Assembly: GCA_964386635.1 (NCBI GenBank)
Contig: CAYLRO010000009.1
Location: forward strand, 14,720 to 78,719
Length of the DNA: 64,000 nt
Direction: 5' to 3'
DNA from: Sabulitectum sp964386635
Lineage (GTDB): Bacteria > Fermentibacterota > Fermentibacteria > Fermentibacterales > JCC-6
Part shown: piece after piece, positions 1 to 8,800 of the stretch
How positions within the stretch are numbered: the stretch's first letter is position 1
Layout of the letters: each line of letters begins with the position of its first letter
Made by a program: the position numbers and the translations under genes
The notes under the pieces: generated by a model
Database searches by the model: none
The model's input: only the letters and a program-made list of their open reading frames with translations
What the model was told of the DNA's origin: nothing

Positions 1-870
1 AAGTAACTCCCACTCCCGGGCATCAGGCAATCTGTACGAAAGGCCGCTGCCTGACCGTTCCGACAGCCAGCTGCAGTACCACCGGGCTCCATCGTGAGTT
101 ACGCCTGTTACAGGATGATGCTCCAGACCGGGAAAAGGAGCATATCCGGTAGTATCGCTGTTGAATCCCACAGGCCCAAGCCAGTTGCACTTCAGCACGC
201 TGTCCATGAGTAATGTCCGCCCCTGGAGAGTGAAAGAGTCAACGCGAAGCTCAGGGTCAACATCGTTCATGAAATCACAGAACATTGCTGCAGTCACTTC
301 ATCTCTTCCAACAGTGAGAGTTCCCATTGAGAATGGAAGCAGGCTGCCGGGGATCACTGTCATAACTGTCCCTGAGGTTGTATCTGTATAGAGCATTGGC
401 AGTGAGATCGTGACAACTTTAACGTCAGGCGAAATGATGTTCACAGTTCTGGTGACGGAAACACCTGATCCACCGTTCACAGTGATCTCGGCAGGATGCC
501 CCGGTGGAACCACCAGTGAGCATGGAGAGACGAAAATGCTGTCACCAACATGTACAGTGCATGCAGACGGTATGGTGTTAACAATCAGAAGGCATCCCTG
601 AAGAAGCTGCATGAAAAGCGTGTCCGGAGTGGATGAAAGCAGAGTATCAGCAGAGTAGAACCCGTCTCTGTGAAATTCCACATACAGTCCTTCAGCAGGA
701 ACAAACCGGGTAGTGGGAGACACTCCGGAGGGAATGCCGTTGAACTCCACTGATGCGCCTCCGGGAATGGTAACCACAGTGAGTTCCTTCATGGTTATCC
801 CGGGAAAATACTTCAGGGCAATCAAAGCGGCGGCTGCAATAAGAAGTATTGCAGGAATTGTTCTTCTCAT
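1..870 (-). CDS. PEGA-domain plus formylglycine-generating-enzyme-like protein, 3' end beyond the window
   Basis: The 290 visible codons start at ATG 870 (GGAG about 10 nt upstream) and run off the left edge without a stop. Residues 1-20 form a signal peptide or anchor (MRRTIPAILLIAAAALIAL). Two PEGA-like beta segments follow (about 30-125), with phrases such as IPGGASVEFNGIPSGVSPT. From about residue 180 the sequence follows the FGE-sulfatase/SUMF1 fold: MGTLTVGRDEVTAAMFCDFM, then HPVTGVTHDGARWYCSWLS, then YRLPDAREWE, matching the family pattern of a VS-like segment, YC-WLS and RLPTEAEWE. The C-terminal half of the enzyme domain, which would carry the copper-binding cysteines of true sulfatase activators, is outside the window. 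Catalysis therefore cannot be judged, and many relatives are non-enzymatic. It lies downstream of the secreted protease and is probably extracytoplasmic. Confidence 0.85.
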   Translation of the reverse strand, partial: MRRTIPAILLIAAAALIALKYFPGITMKELTVVTIPGGASVEFNGIPSGVSPTTRFVPAEGLYVEFHRDGFYSADTLLSSTPDTLFMQLLQGCLLIVNTIPSACTVHVGDSIFVSPCSLVVPPGHPAEITVNGGSGVSVTRTVNIISPDVKVVTISLPMLYTDTTSGTVMTVIPGSLLPFSMGTLTVGRDEVTAAMFCDFMNDVDPELRVDSFTLQGRTLLMDSVLKCNWLGPVGFNSDTTGYAPFPGLEHHPVTGVTHDGARWYCSWLSERSGSGLSYRLPDAREWELL

Positions 871-910
871 CTGCTTGTCACTCCGGTTGTTTGAAAAGAC
901 TGGTTTCTGC

Positions 911-933
911 GGCCCGGCGCAGAGCGCCGGGCC
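911..933 (-). terminator. perfect GC-rich hairpin after the protease gene
   Basis: A 10-bp perfect inverted repeat (GGCCCGGCGC / GCGCCGGGCC) with a 3-nt loop lies between the protease stop (945) and the next gene's start (870). On the minus strand it is followed by GCAGAAACCAG and only then TTTT, so it lacks an immediate U-tract. It is either a terminator that does not need a U-run or an mRNA 3'-end stabiliser. Confidence 0.6.
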
Positions 934-944
934 TTAATATCTGA

Positions 945-3386
945 TCAGTTACCCAGTACAACCAGTCTGGAAACCGCTGTTCTGCCCCCGGCAGTTGCCA
1001 GTACAGGATAGACTCCTGCAGGAAGCCTTCTGCCTGAGGAATCTGTCAGGTTGAACGGGATATTCAGCTCTCCTGAAGGCACCTGCCCACTGTAAACTGT
1101 ATTCACTATTCTGCCTGAGATGTCGTGTATCTGAAGGGTAAGAAGACCATCTTCAGGCATTGTGCAGGTGAATGAGGTTGAATTCATTGCAGGATTTACT
1201 CCGGAAAATCCCAGGGAAAGACAATTCACTGCTTCTCCCTCTTCAATGGAAAGATCTCCTGCAGCCCAGATCTCAACATCATCAATGTTCCAGCCGCAAT
1301 ACTCCCAGCCTGCATCAGTGGATCCCATGACCCATCTTATCCAGACCTGAGACTCTGCATCAGCGTGTTCTGCAATATCCACAACAATGGAGTTCCATTC
1401 ACCGTCTGTTGTTTCATCTTCACCGTTCTGCCATACAGTGAACCATGATTCCTGATCCGCTGAAACCTGTATGGAAGCATGGTCGAACTCGTTGCCCTCA
1501 ACTCCAAGCCACCGCTGGAATCTCAGCTGAGTGCCGTAAAGCCCTGAACAGTCTATAGCTTCTGTTGTGAGATATTTCTCATCAATTCCCGCTGCATAAT
1601 CACCCTGAAGGTTGTAACCGTACACATTAGCACCAGTGTAACCTGATTCCGGATCAGGGTTTCCATGATCTCCACCGAGACCCTCAGGAACTCCCCATGC
1701 CCACTCCGGATCAGCTGACCAGCCTGGATCGGTTTCCATGTTCCAGCTGTAAATGACTCCGGCTTCCCCGACAATCAGAACAACTGTGCGGGAGGTGGTG
1801 CCGGCACCGGTTGTTTCATTAACAAACTGAACATCTGCTGTATAAACTCCCAGCTCCAGATCTGAAGCTTCTGATGCGAGAGAAGCAGTTATGTCGATCT
1901 GATCACCTGGAGACATTGAACCTGACAGTACTCCGGTAAGTTCCAGCCAGTCAACAGGCTCCGGTGTAACGGTATAGCTCATGGAACCGTCTCCCAGATA
2001 ACTGAGTACCCAGGTTTGTGATGATGGTTCGAAAGGACCTCCAACATCTCCCTGGAAAACGAAGTTATCCTCTGGAGTGATCTTCAGCCCTGGCTGATAG
2101 CCAAGCAATTTCAGGCAGAAGTTACCGGTTCCCGGATAGGGGTTGGAAGACCAGTCATAGAAATCGTGCCAGGAACCGTCATTGTAATAGCTTTCACCTT
2201 CTGAAGCGGTTGACTCTACGATAACCCTTGATGAACCGCCCAGAAGCACAGGAACATCCGCTGTTCTGTCATAGGGGAAATTCCCGTCTGAGAAGTCCAT
2301 TACAAAGTAAACACTGTCGCCTTCAGCCAACTCGAAAGGCTGATCAAGCTGAACAGTGTGCAAACCCCTTGCATCAAATAAATCTACCTGCGTGGCAAGC
2401 AGACCGGAGAGATTTCCCCCCTGGAAGCTGCTGTAGAATGAAGCTGTACAGGTTACAGCATCAGAAGCAGTGAAGAAGGAAGCCGCAGTAATGAAATGAT
2501 CACCCCGGGCTTCATAGGCATTCATTACCATGTCAGCATCTGAAAAGGTATCCCGCCAGCCATGGTAGTCGTGATAGTAAAACTCCTCATACTCCAATGC
2601 TTCAGTGGAAGAAAATGAAACAGCACCCATGAACGGTTCCCTGCCGCACCATTTGTCCCAGTAGCTTATGAAGAAGAATCCGTCAAAACCCCAGCCTGTT
2701 CCCCAGCTGTTCTTGCAGATCCATGCACCTGGTTCCGGTGCCTGAGTAACCTTGTTGTCATCCCAGCCTATAATCGCAACTGAGTGGTTTGGAAGCTCAC
2801 TGGCAGTGGAAGGCTGATAGTGTATGTAATTCTCCATGTAGGTGCCTGAAGAGTAATAACAGGTTGCCATTGCACCGTTCTCCATGAGAGCTTCTTTTAT
2901 GCAGTCCAGAGATTCCAGGTCATCTCCTCCGATGTACCATTCAACATCTGCTGGATAATAGTAGTGATAGTCAGGTGAATAGCGAGAAGGGGCCGTAGCA
3001 TAAGACTGCCCGTCAATATCTCTTACTGCTCCGTCTCCCCGGGAAAGGTAAGCAGTGGAAACCCGGTAGTCACCACCCTCGTGCACAGTGAGGCCACCGC
3101 TTCCTGAAGGAGGGTCCATGTCTTCATTGTACCACTGGTTGAAACCGTTCCACCAGTCGAGATGGTACTCGGCAAGGGCAGGTTCACCGGTCTCGCCCTG
3201 ATCTTCCCATACTCCGGTCATTAAGAGATTAGACTCAATTGAAGCCATGGTGCCGTGGGTCCAGCAGGTGCCGCCCTGCTGACTTTTTATCGAAGTTACG
3301 TAGTTTTCGCCGCCTACGTCCCTCAGATCATATTGTGCAGGAATCTGCAACTGCAGAACCGCAGCAAACAGAATGAAAAGTATCAT
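945..3386 (-). CDS. secreted papain-family (C1A) cysteine protease with C-terminal FlgD-like sorting domain
   Basis: An 813-residue exported protease. A short hydrophobic signal (residues 1-17) leads directly into the mature C1A domain with no pro-region. The catalytic set is visible: Cys41 in QGGTCW, His201 in LPNHSVAIIGWDD and Asn226 in CKNSWGTGWG. A lectin-like beta domain (about 260-410, starting EYEEFYYHDYHGW) follows, as in bacterial lectin-like-domain C1 peptidases. Next come an Ig-like segment (about 420-530) and a MAM/jelly-roll-like module (about 540-700, ending WNIDDVEIW). The last 85 residues are a FlgD-like beta-sandwich (LTLQIHDISGRIV, LPAGVYPV). That tail is typical of secretion/anchoring signals in FCB-group bacteria, so cell-surface or secreted action is inferred. 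An AGG-containing SD precedes ATG 3386. It is divergent from the glycosyltransferase across 54 nt. Confidence 0.9.
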   Translation of the reverse strand: MILFILFAAVLQLQIPAQYDLRDVGGENYVTSIKSQQGGTCWTHGTMASIESNLLMTGVWEDQGETGEPALAEYHLDWWNGFNQWYNEDMDPPSGSGGLTVHEGGDYRVSTAYLSRGDGAVRDIDGQSYATAPSRYSPDYHYYYPADVEWYIGGDDLESLDCIKEALMENGAMATCYYSSGTYMENYIHYQPSTASELPNHSVAIIGWDDNKVTQAPEPGAWICKNSWGTGWGFDGFFFISYWDKWCGREPFMGAVSFSSTEALEYEEFYYHDYHGWRDTFSDADMVMNAYEARGDHFITAASFFTASDAVTCTASFYSSFQGGNLSGLLATQVDLFDARGLHTVQLDQPFELAEGDSVYFVMDFSDGNFPYDRTADVPVLLGGSSRVIVESTASEGESYYNDGSWHDFYDWSSNPYPGTGNFCLKLLGYQPGLKITPEDNFVFQGDVGGPFEPSSQTWVLSYLGDGSMSYTVTPEPVDWLELTGVLSGSMSPGDQIDITASLASEASDLELGVYTADVQFVNETTGAGTTSRTVVLIVGEAGVIYSWNMETDPGWSADPEWAWGVPEGLGGDHGNPDPESGYTGANVYGYNLQGDYAAGIDEKYLTTEAIDCSGLYGTQLRFQRWLGVEGNEFDHASIQVSADQESWFTVWQNGEDETTDGEWNSIVVDIAEHADAESQVWIRWVMGSTDAGWEYCGWNIDDVEIWAAGDLSIEEGEAVNCLSLGFSGVNPAMNSTSFTCTMPEDGLLTLQIHDISGRIVNTVYSGQVPSGELNIPFNLTDSSGRRLPAGVYPVLATAGGRTAVSRLVVLGN

Positions 3387-3405
3387 GCTAACCTCCGATT
3401 TGATG

Positions 3406-3434
3406 TTTGCAGGGAATACAGCCTTTTATATACT
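3406..3434 (+). promoter_or_regulatory. predicted sigma70-type promoter for the glycosyltransferase operon
   Basis: TTTGCA (3406-3411), a 17-nt spacer and TATACT (3429-3434). The expected transcription start falls at about 3441, which is the ATG of the glycosyltransferase, and no Shine-Dalgarno lies between. The message would therefore be leaderless. Seen by eye only. Confidence 0.45.
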
Positions 3435-3440
3435 ACAGTT

Positions 3441-4466
3441 ATGAATTTGCTGGTAGCTATTCCTGCTCTGAATGAAGAGGCCACTCTAAAGGGAGTGATC
3501 TCAGGCATTCCACATGAAATACAGTCCAACCCGGTAAAAGTTCTTGTTGTAGATGACGGATCATCAGACAGCACAGCGGAACTGGCTTTGTCAGCCGGAG
3601 CATCCGTTGTTTCTCACGGCAGGAACATGGGGCTGGGAACAGTATTCAGAACCATGTTAAGCTATGCCAGAGAACACGGTTTTCAGGTAATGGCCACCAT
3701 AGATGCCGACGGGCAGTTCAACCCCTGCGACCTGGAAAAGCTCATGGAACCTGTGCTGTCAGGCAAAGCTGATTTCTCCACAGCAAGCAGATTTCTTGAC
3801 AGATCTCTCACTCCGGAGATGCCTGCTTTGAAAAAATGGGGCAATGCAAGAGTCGCCAGGCTGGTTAGCGATCTCTCAGGTGCAGCGGTGAAAGATGCCA
3901 CATGCGGTTTCCGAGCCTATGGCCCCAGGGCGCTGGAAAGGGTTTCCTGCTTCAGCAGGTTCACTTATACCCAGGAGGTTCTGATAGATCTGGCCAGAAA
4001 AGGCATGAGAATAGCTGAAGTACCTCTTGCCATCCGGGGAGAAAGAGAGCACGGTAAATCCAGAATAGCCTCCAGTCTCTGGAGGTATGCCCTTCTTTCC
4101 GCTGAGGCAATGTACTCTGTAGCCCACGGACATTCTCCATGGAGATTCTACGGCAGACCGGCGTTCACTCTGATTGCACTGGGTCTTGCCATGGATATTC
4201 TGGTTCTTGTGAGATGGATTGTTGTAGGCCGTATCACTCCATACACCGCATTCGGCATCGGAGGTCTCTTCCTGATCACATTCGGAATCCTTCTTGTTCT
4301 TTTCGCTTCAATTGCAGATATATCTTCAGCCAACAGAAAAATGCTCGAGGAAGTAACAGCAATTGAAACAAGACGAATCAGAGAAAAGAAGGAAAATACG
4401 AATGTCGAACTCATGGGACCATGTGGTGGGAACGGAAGAATACAGAAAGACCCTGGCAAGAGCTGA
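3441..4466 (+). CDS. family 2 glycosyltransferase with C-terminal membrane segments (DPM1/polyprenyl-phosphate type)
   Basis: 341 residues from ATG 3441. The frame is open upstream, but the GT-A fold begins exactly here (MNLLVAIPALNEEATL). The motifs are VLVVDDGSSDST (nucleotide binding, about 33-44), TIDADGQF (metal-binding DxD region, about 93-100) and the dolichol-phosphate-mannose-synthase-like stretch DATCGFRAY. Two hydrophobic helices near the C-terminus (about 240-300) would anchor it to the inner membrane. It probably transfers a sugar from a nucleotide sugar to a polyprenyl phosphate; the exact sugar cannot be told. No SD precedes the ATG, and the proposed promoter places the transcript start at the ATG. 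The 3' end overlaps the next gene by 65 nt. Confidence 0.85.
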   Translation: MNLLVAIPALNEEATLKGVISGIPHEIQSNPVKVLVVDDGSSDSTAELALSAGASVVSHGRNMGLGTVFRTMLSYAREHGFQVMATIDADGQFNPCDLEKLMEPVLSGKADFSTASRFLDRSLTPEMPALKKWGNARVARLVSDLSGAAVKDATCGFRAYGPRALERVSCFSRFTYTQEVLIDLARKGMRIAEVPLAIRGEREHGKSRIASSLWRYALLSAEAMYSVAHGHSPWRFYGRPAFTLIALGLAMDILVLVRWIVVGRITPYTAFGIGGLFLITFGILLVLFASIADISSANRKMLEEVTAIETRRIREKKENTNVELMGPCGGNGRIQKDPGKS

Positions 4467-4692
4467 AAAAATAGCCTTGAAAACAGGTTATTCTCTTAAT
4501 ACAGACACTGACCGGTTGGAAAAAGTCATCGGCCTGATGACAATGAATAAATCCGCCTGCGGGAAATACTTCTGCCCCTGCAAACAGAGTCATCCTCTGG
4601 ATACGGAAAACGACGTTATCTGCCCCTGCCCGGATCTTTCCGCAGAGATCGATGCAGAAGGCAGCTGTTTCTGCAAGCTCTACTTCAGTTGA
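4402..4692 (+). CDS. ferredoxin-thioredoxin-reductase catalytic-subunit family protein
   Basis: 96 residues from ATG 4402 (AGGA about 8 nt upstream). The cysteine pattern is C-x4-CPC, 13 residues, CPC, 12 residues, then CFCKLYF. This is the signature of the FTR catalytic (beta) chain, whose cysteines hold a 4Fe-4S cluster and a redox-active disulfide that passes electrons from ferredoxin to thioredoxin. In cyanobacteria it works with a variable alpha subunit. None is encoded here, as is usual for short FTR-like proteins of anaerobes. It sits between a glycosyltransferase and a membrane-anchored rhodanese, which may suggest a sulfur or thiol-redox role (inference). The start overlaps the upstream gene by 65 nt. 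Confidence 0.8.
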   Translation: MSNSWDHVVGTEEYRKTLARAEKIALKTGYSLNTDTDRLEKVIGLMTMNKSACGKYFCPCKQSHPLDTENDVICPCPDLSAEIDAEGSCFCKLYFS

Positions 4693-4734
4693 AAAGCAGT
4701 CTTCCGGTAAAGATCTGAACCATTGGAGGAACCG

Positions 4735-5082
4735 GTGATTTATGCCATTCTCGCAGTCCTGCTGATCTATACAGCATTCAGGATCTGGGGGCCGAAACCG
4801 GACGTTTCTCCGGCAGAAACAAAAGTTCTTCTTGAGAAAGGCGGAAAGCTGATAGATGTACGAACCACAGCTGAATTCAGGAGTGGGCACATCAGAGGAG
4901 CCATAAGCCTCCCTCTTGAAAGACTTCCTGAAGGGTTGAAAGATCCCGTGCCTGAAAAAGACACTGCCATACTTCTATACTGTGCCAGCGGCATCAGATC
5001 CGGCAGGGCAAAAAAACTGCTCAGGAAAGCCGGCTACACCAGTGTATTCAACGCAGGTACAATGAGCTCGCTGAAGAGGTAA
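4735..5082 (+). CDS. membrane-anchored rhodanese-domain protein
   Basis: 115 residues. Start chosen at GTG 4735 because GGAGGA (4725-4730) lies just upstream; an in-frame TTG at 4723 would overlap that SD. Residues 1-17 are a single membrane helix. A rhodanese domain follows: LIDVRTTAEFRSGHIRGAISLP (CH2A region), then the active-site loop C83-ASGIRSGRA, with Cys83 expected to carry a persulfide. The domain is of the short single type (PspE/GlpE). It could provide sulfane sulfur or act in a redox relay with the upstream FTR-like protein. It converges with the nitrilase-family gene, leaving only 4 nt between stops. Confidence 0.85.
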   Translation: MIYAILAVLLIYTAFRIWGPKPDVSPAETKVLLEKGGKLIDVRTTAEFRSGHIRGAISLPLERLPEGLKDPVPEKDTAILLYCASGIRSGRAKKLLRKAGYTSVFNAGTMSSLKR

Positions 5083-5086
5083 TCCT

Positions 5087-5884
5087 CTACCGGTAAGACC
5101 TGAGCGCTCTGAGATTGCCAAGAACTATGAAAGGGAGAGGCAGGCGAACCGCAAGTTTTCTCAGCAGAGATGGTTCTTCTGCAGGTTTTATGTTGTGAAA
5201 AAGAATGGATTCCTTTCCAGCTGAGTACTCCCTGATCCTTCCCCCGGGATCTGATATCACCGAGTGACCGTCCCAGTAGTGATCACCCTCAAATCCGAAC
5301 CTGTTTGCAGTTACTATCCAGGCATCGTACAACCTTGCGTTGCATCTTGCCATGAATCTGTTCTCATCTCTGTCATCTGCAAGAATCAGAATGATCAGAT
5401 CCAGTCTGCTTCTCATAAGGGTTTTTACTGTTTCAGGATCAGCTGCGTCTGAGCAGATCAGCAATGCGGTTTTCAAATCTTCTATCTCTACAAAAGTTGC
5501 AGGCAACTCCCCTGGTACATAACCGGCCTCAATCTCGGATTTCTTTAAATTTCGCTTTCTGTGAACTGCCTTTATTCCACCACGAGAGTCCAGGAGCACA
5601 AGTGAGTTGTGCCTGCCGGTTCCTGAAAGCTCAGAAACCCCCAGTGCAATGTTCACCTTCAGGAATTGTGCCGTATGACAGAGTTCTTTCAATGCCGGAT
5701 CATCAGTCGGAATGGATTCGCACCGGCGGCTTCCAGGGTCGTACCAGCCCGTGATCATTTCTCCGAACACAACAAGTCCGGTTTCCGGTTCTTTTTCTGA
5801 GATTCGCCTCACTGCTTCAGTTGCTCTTCTCAGATTCTCCCTGTAATCGCTGCTGCATCTCATTGTCACTGAGGCTGCAATCAT
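5087..5884 (-). CDS. carbon-nitrogen hydrolase (nitrilase superfamily)
   Basis: 265 residues from ATG 5884. The frame extends upstream into the CotH gene, but the hydrolase fold starts near this Met and the CotH stop is only 14 nt away. The Glu-Lys-Cys catalytic triad is present: Glu42 in VFGEM, Lys110 in VHRKRNL and Cys144 in LLICSDAADPE. ANRFGFEGDHYWDGHSVI and ISDPGGRI are family-typical C-terminal elements. Members hydrolyse or condense amides, nitriles or carbamoyl compounds; the substrate cannot be inferred. It is the last gene of a minus-strand run and probably cytoplasmic. Confidence 0.85.
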   Translation of the reverse strand: MIAASVTMRCSSDYRENLRRATEAVRRISEKEPETGLVVFGEMITGWYDPGSRRCESIPTDDPALKELCHTAQFLKVNIALGVSELSGTGRHNSLVLLDSRGGIKAVHRKRNLKKSEIEAGYVPGELPATFVEIEDLKTALLICSDAADPETVKTLMRSRLDLIILILADDRDENRFMARCNARLYDAWIVTANRFGFEGDHYWDGHSVISDPGGRIREYSAGKESILFHNIKPAEEPSLLRKLAVRLPLPFIVLGNLRALRSYR

Positions 5885-5897
5885 GCTGCTTTCTCTT

Positions 5898-8800
5898 TCA
5901 GCGGAGCACCGTGAACTTAGCAGTGGCAGGGGTCTGTCCAGCACATCTGGCAAGCACCAGGTATACACCTGAGGGAAAATTCGAGGTATCACAGGAGAAT
6001 GAGGAAGTGCCCGGGTCGCAGTTGCCGTCATGAACTACAGAAATTTTTCTTCCTGCCATGTCATATATGAAAACTTCCGTATGCCCTCCGGCTGCGGTGA
6101 CATCCAGGAAGAGAGTTCCTGTTCTGCAGGGGTTGGGCCTGGGCCATGCAAGAGATACGGGAACTGAATAAAGGGTGCCGTTGCTGTATCCCGGAGTTGG
6201 GGTATCGAGAATCTGCCACTCACCGCCATCAGGAAATCTTCCAATAGAGATGTCAGGTGTCTGTTCCTGAAACTCCACCTTCTCAATCACGGAAAGCAGC
6301 GGCTGTGTACTGCTGCCGGGGACAATCCTTCCAAGGGAGAAACCATCACCTGAGCCGGATAGTCTGAAAGGAAGGTGAGTGCCGCCTTTCCATCCGTCTC
6401 CGTCAGCCCAGAAAAGCATGAATCCCCAGGCAGGTATCATGGTGCCCCTGGGAACGGACCATGGTTCCGCCCCTGATGAATCGGAATCTGAAAACACAAG
6501 AACACCTGCATCAAGATCGTAGCCTGTTCCGTTGTACACTTCGATCCAGTCGGAGGATCTGTTCCAGTCATCAAGTATTACGGAATTGTTCATGGCCATG
6601 AGCTCATTTACCTGCAGGCCATACATCATGGTTGGAAAGAAGAAGGCTCCCATGTCTCTTCTTGAACCGTCAGGGTCTTCTGTGGCTGGATCACCTGCGT
6701 TTATGCATGGTGAATCCCAGAGAGGATAACCGTTGATATCAAGCCTTGGGTCACCGGTTATGTTTCCCTGGCCAGGAAGAAGGCTGCTACTTGAAAGAGA
6801 CCACTGCACATTGACTGAGCCCTGTTCAACACTGACATCCTCTGAGCAGCTGGTGAAAATGGAATTCTCAACCTGGGCATATCCTCCGCCCATTCCCTGG
6901 GTTTTCTCGTAGGCATGAACTCCCGTTGCACAATCGCGGAGAAGAACATTATCGATCAGAGCTTCTGCTCCATCCTTTACTGCAATACCCGTCAGGCAGT
7001 TCTCAATCACACAGTTTTCAACGGAAACAACGGAACCCGCTCCGCTTCCCCCTGTGGGAGCACCAATTGAGAAGCCTTTGTCCACTGAGCCCGATACATA
7101 AGTGTCCCGGATAAGAACTGTGGATGCGTTCATATCGATACAGTCTCCGTCAATATTACTTACAGTGCAGTGCTGAACCATGAAGCTGCCGTCATTGCAG
7201 TTGTGGAATTCTATCCCGTCCATGCTGGACGCAACCGGATCCTCAAGATCCTGGAAACTGCAGCTTGATATCAACGCTGCTTCTCCCTGCTCCATGAAGA
7301 AAAGTTCTCCTCTGTTACCGTTGAAATTGCTGCAGTTGATTTCTGCTGTTCCCATGTGAAGCTTGATGCAGCTCCAGTTGTCTCTGAAGAAACAGTTATC
7401 AACTGTAACCTCAGTTGAATGGCACGCAAGAGCAGCGAAATCATCACCTGGAGAATCTGCGTAACCTCTGGAGCCGGAGACAACTGTATGGTCAAGGTTA
7501 ACTGTACCGTTCTCCACCCTGATACCGCGCCACCCGGCTGGAGAACTCTCCGGGATAAAGAATACAGAATCCTCCTGAACTCCCATTGAAGAAATGGATC
7601 CAAAGCAGTTTATGGCGCCCTGTTCCCCCATGAGGATAGTGACCCCTGCTTCGATCTCCAGTGTTCCACCGGGAGAAATGGTTATCTCTTCCGGCACATA
7701 GTAGGGAGACATGGATCTGAGAAGTCTGGTGTTTCCTCCCAGAGTTCCGGTAAGTACAACAGGTTCAACCACAGTGAACGGATTGTACCTGTCTGTAGCT
7801 TCAGTTCTTCTCCAGCCAGCCTGCAGGTCTGTTTCCACCGTCCAGCAATACTCACCTGCTCCAAGACCGGTGATTGTAAAGAGTGTGTCCTCAATACCTT
7901 CAAACCTCAGTACCTCCAGGGAGTCGGGGCCCGCCAGGCTGTCTCTCACCACAACTGTGTAGTTTGCAGGATTACCCAGAGGATCGGATGTGGGATTCCA
8001 GGATATCTCCAGAGAACCAGCGGTAAGTGAATCAGAGCGGTTGGATCTGAAAGGGAAGTATTTGTACTGGAACTGCCACTCCAGATCGTTCCTTCTTGAC
8101 TGGAGATTTAACTGAAGTTCAGCAAGAGCCTCAAGGAATCCGGCAGGATCGGTGTTGTCAAAAGTGTCCTGCTCAACTGCCTCCATAAGCACATACTGAA
8201 GGGAATCCGACCAGAATGTCATTTTTTCCTCTGTAAGGTACGTGCTGTAAATCCTCTGAACTGAATCCTCGAAAGCCTGTCTGAAATCCGGTATGGTAAG
8301 TGTTCGTGCATGAACAGGATTGTCATACCAGTTCTCGTTGGTGCATCCTCCGTAGGATATACCCAGATTGGTATAAAGCACCTTGTCCACATCCCATGGA
8401 AACATGAACCACCTGCCGGTTCCCAGAACGTCATTGAACAGATAGTAATTGTGATAATACGTGCTGTTGTTGGCGAATGCGGCATTGATCGCCAGCATCC
8501 TTATCAGCCCGGATGGCCCGTACATGCTGAAGGTTGAATCCATGAACCCCTGGAGCTGATCCGGGGTGCGGTACTCAAGGTGATTGATCAGCTCTTCAAG
8601 ATCGTTCATCCCTGAAGAGCCGCCGGTCTTCCTGGCCCACATGGAATCCACATCATCGTGAATGCTTGCACAGGCTCCATCGTACTGTGCCTTGTAGAGA
8701 TTTCCTTCAGGATCAAAACCGTATCTCTCAAGGAAGCTCTCGTTCACAGGTTCCAGCATAAGGAAAAGACCCCTGAAATCACCGTTTACATTCAACCCTG

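Noticed and set aside
4411..4890. 159-codon minus-strand open frame opposite the FTR and rhodanese genes
   Set aside because: It is the reverse of two well-supported genes and its cysteines come from their antisense codons.
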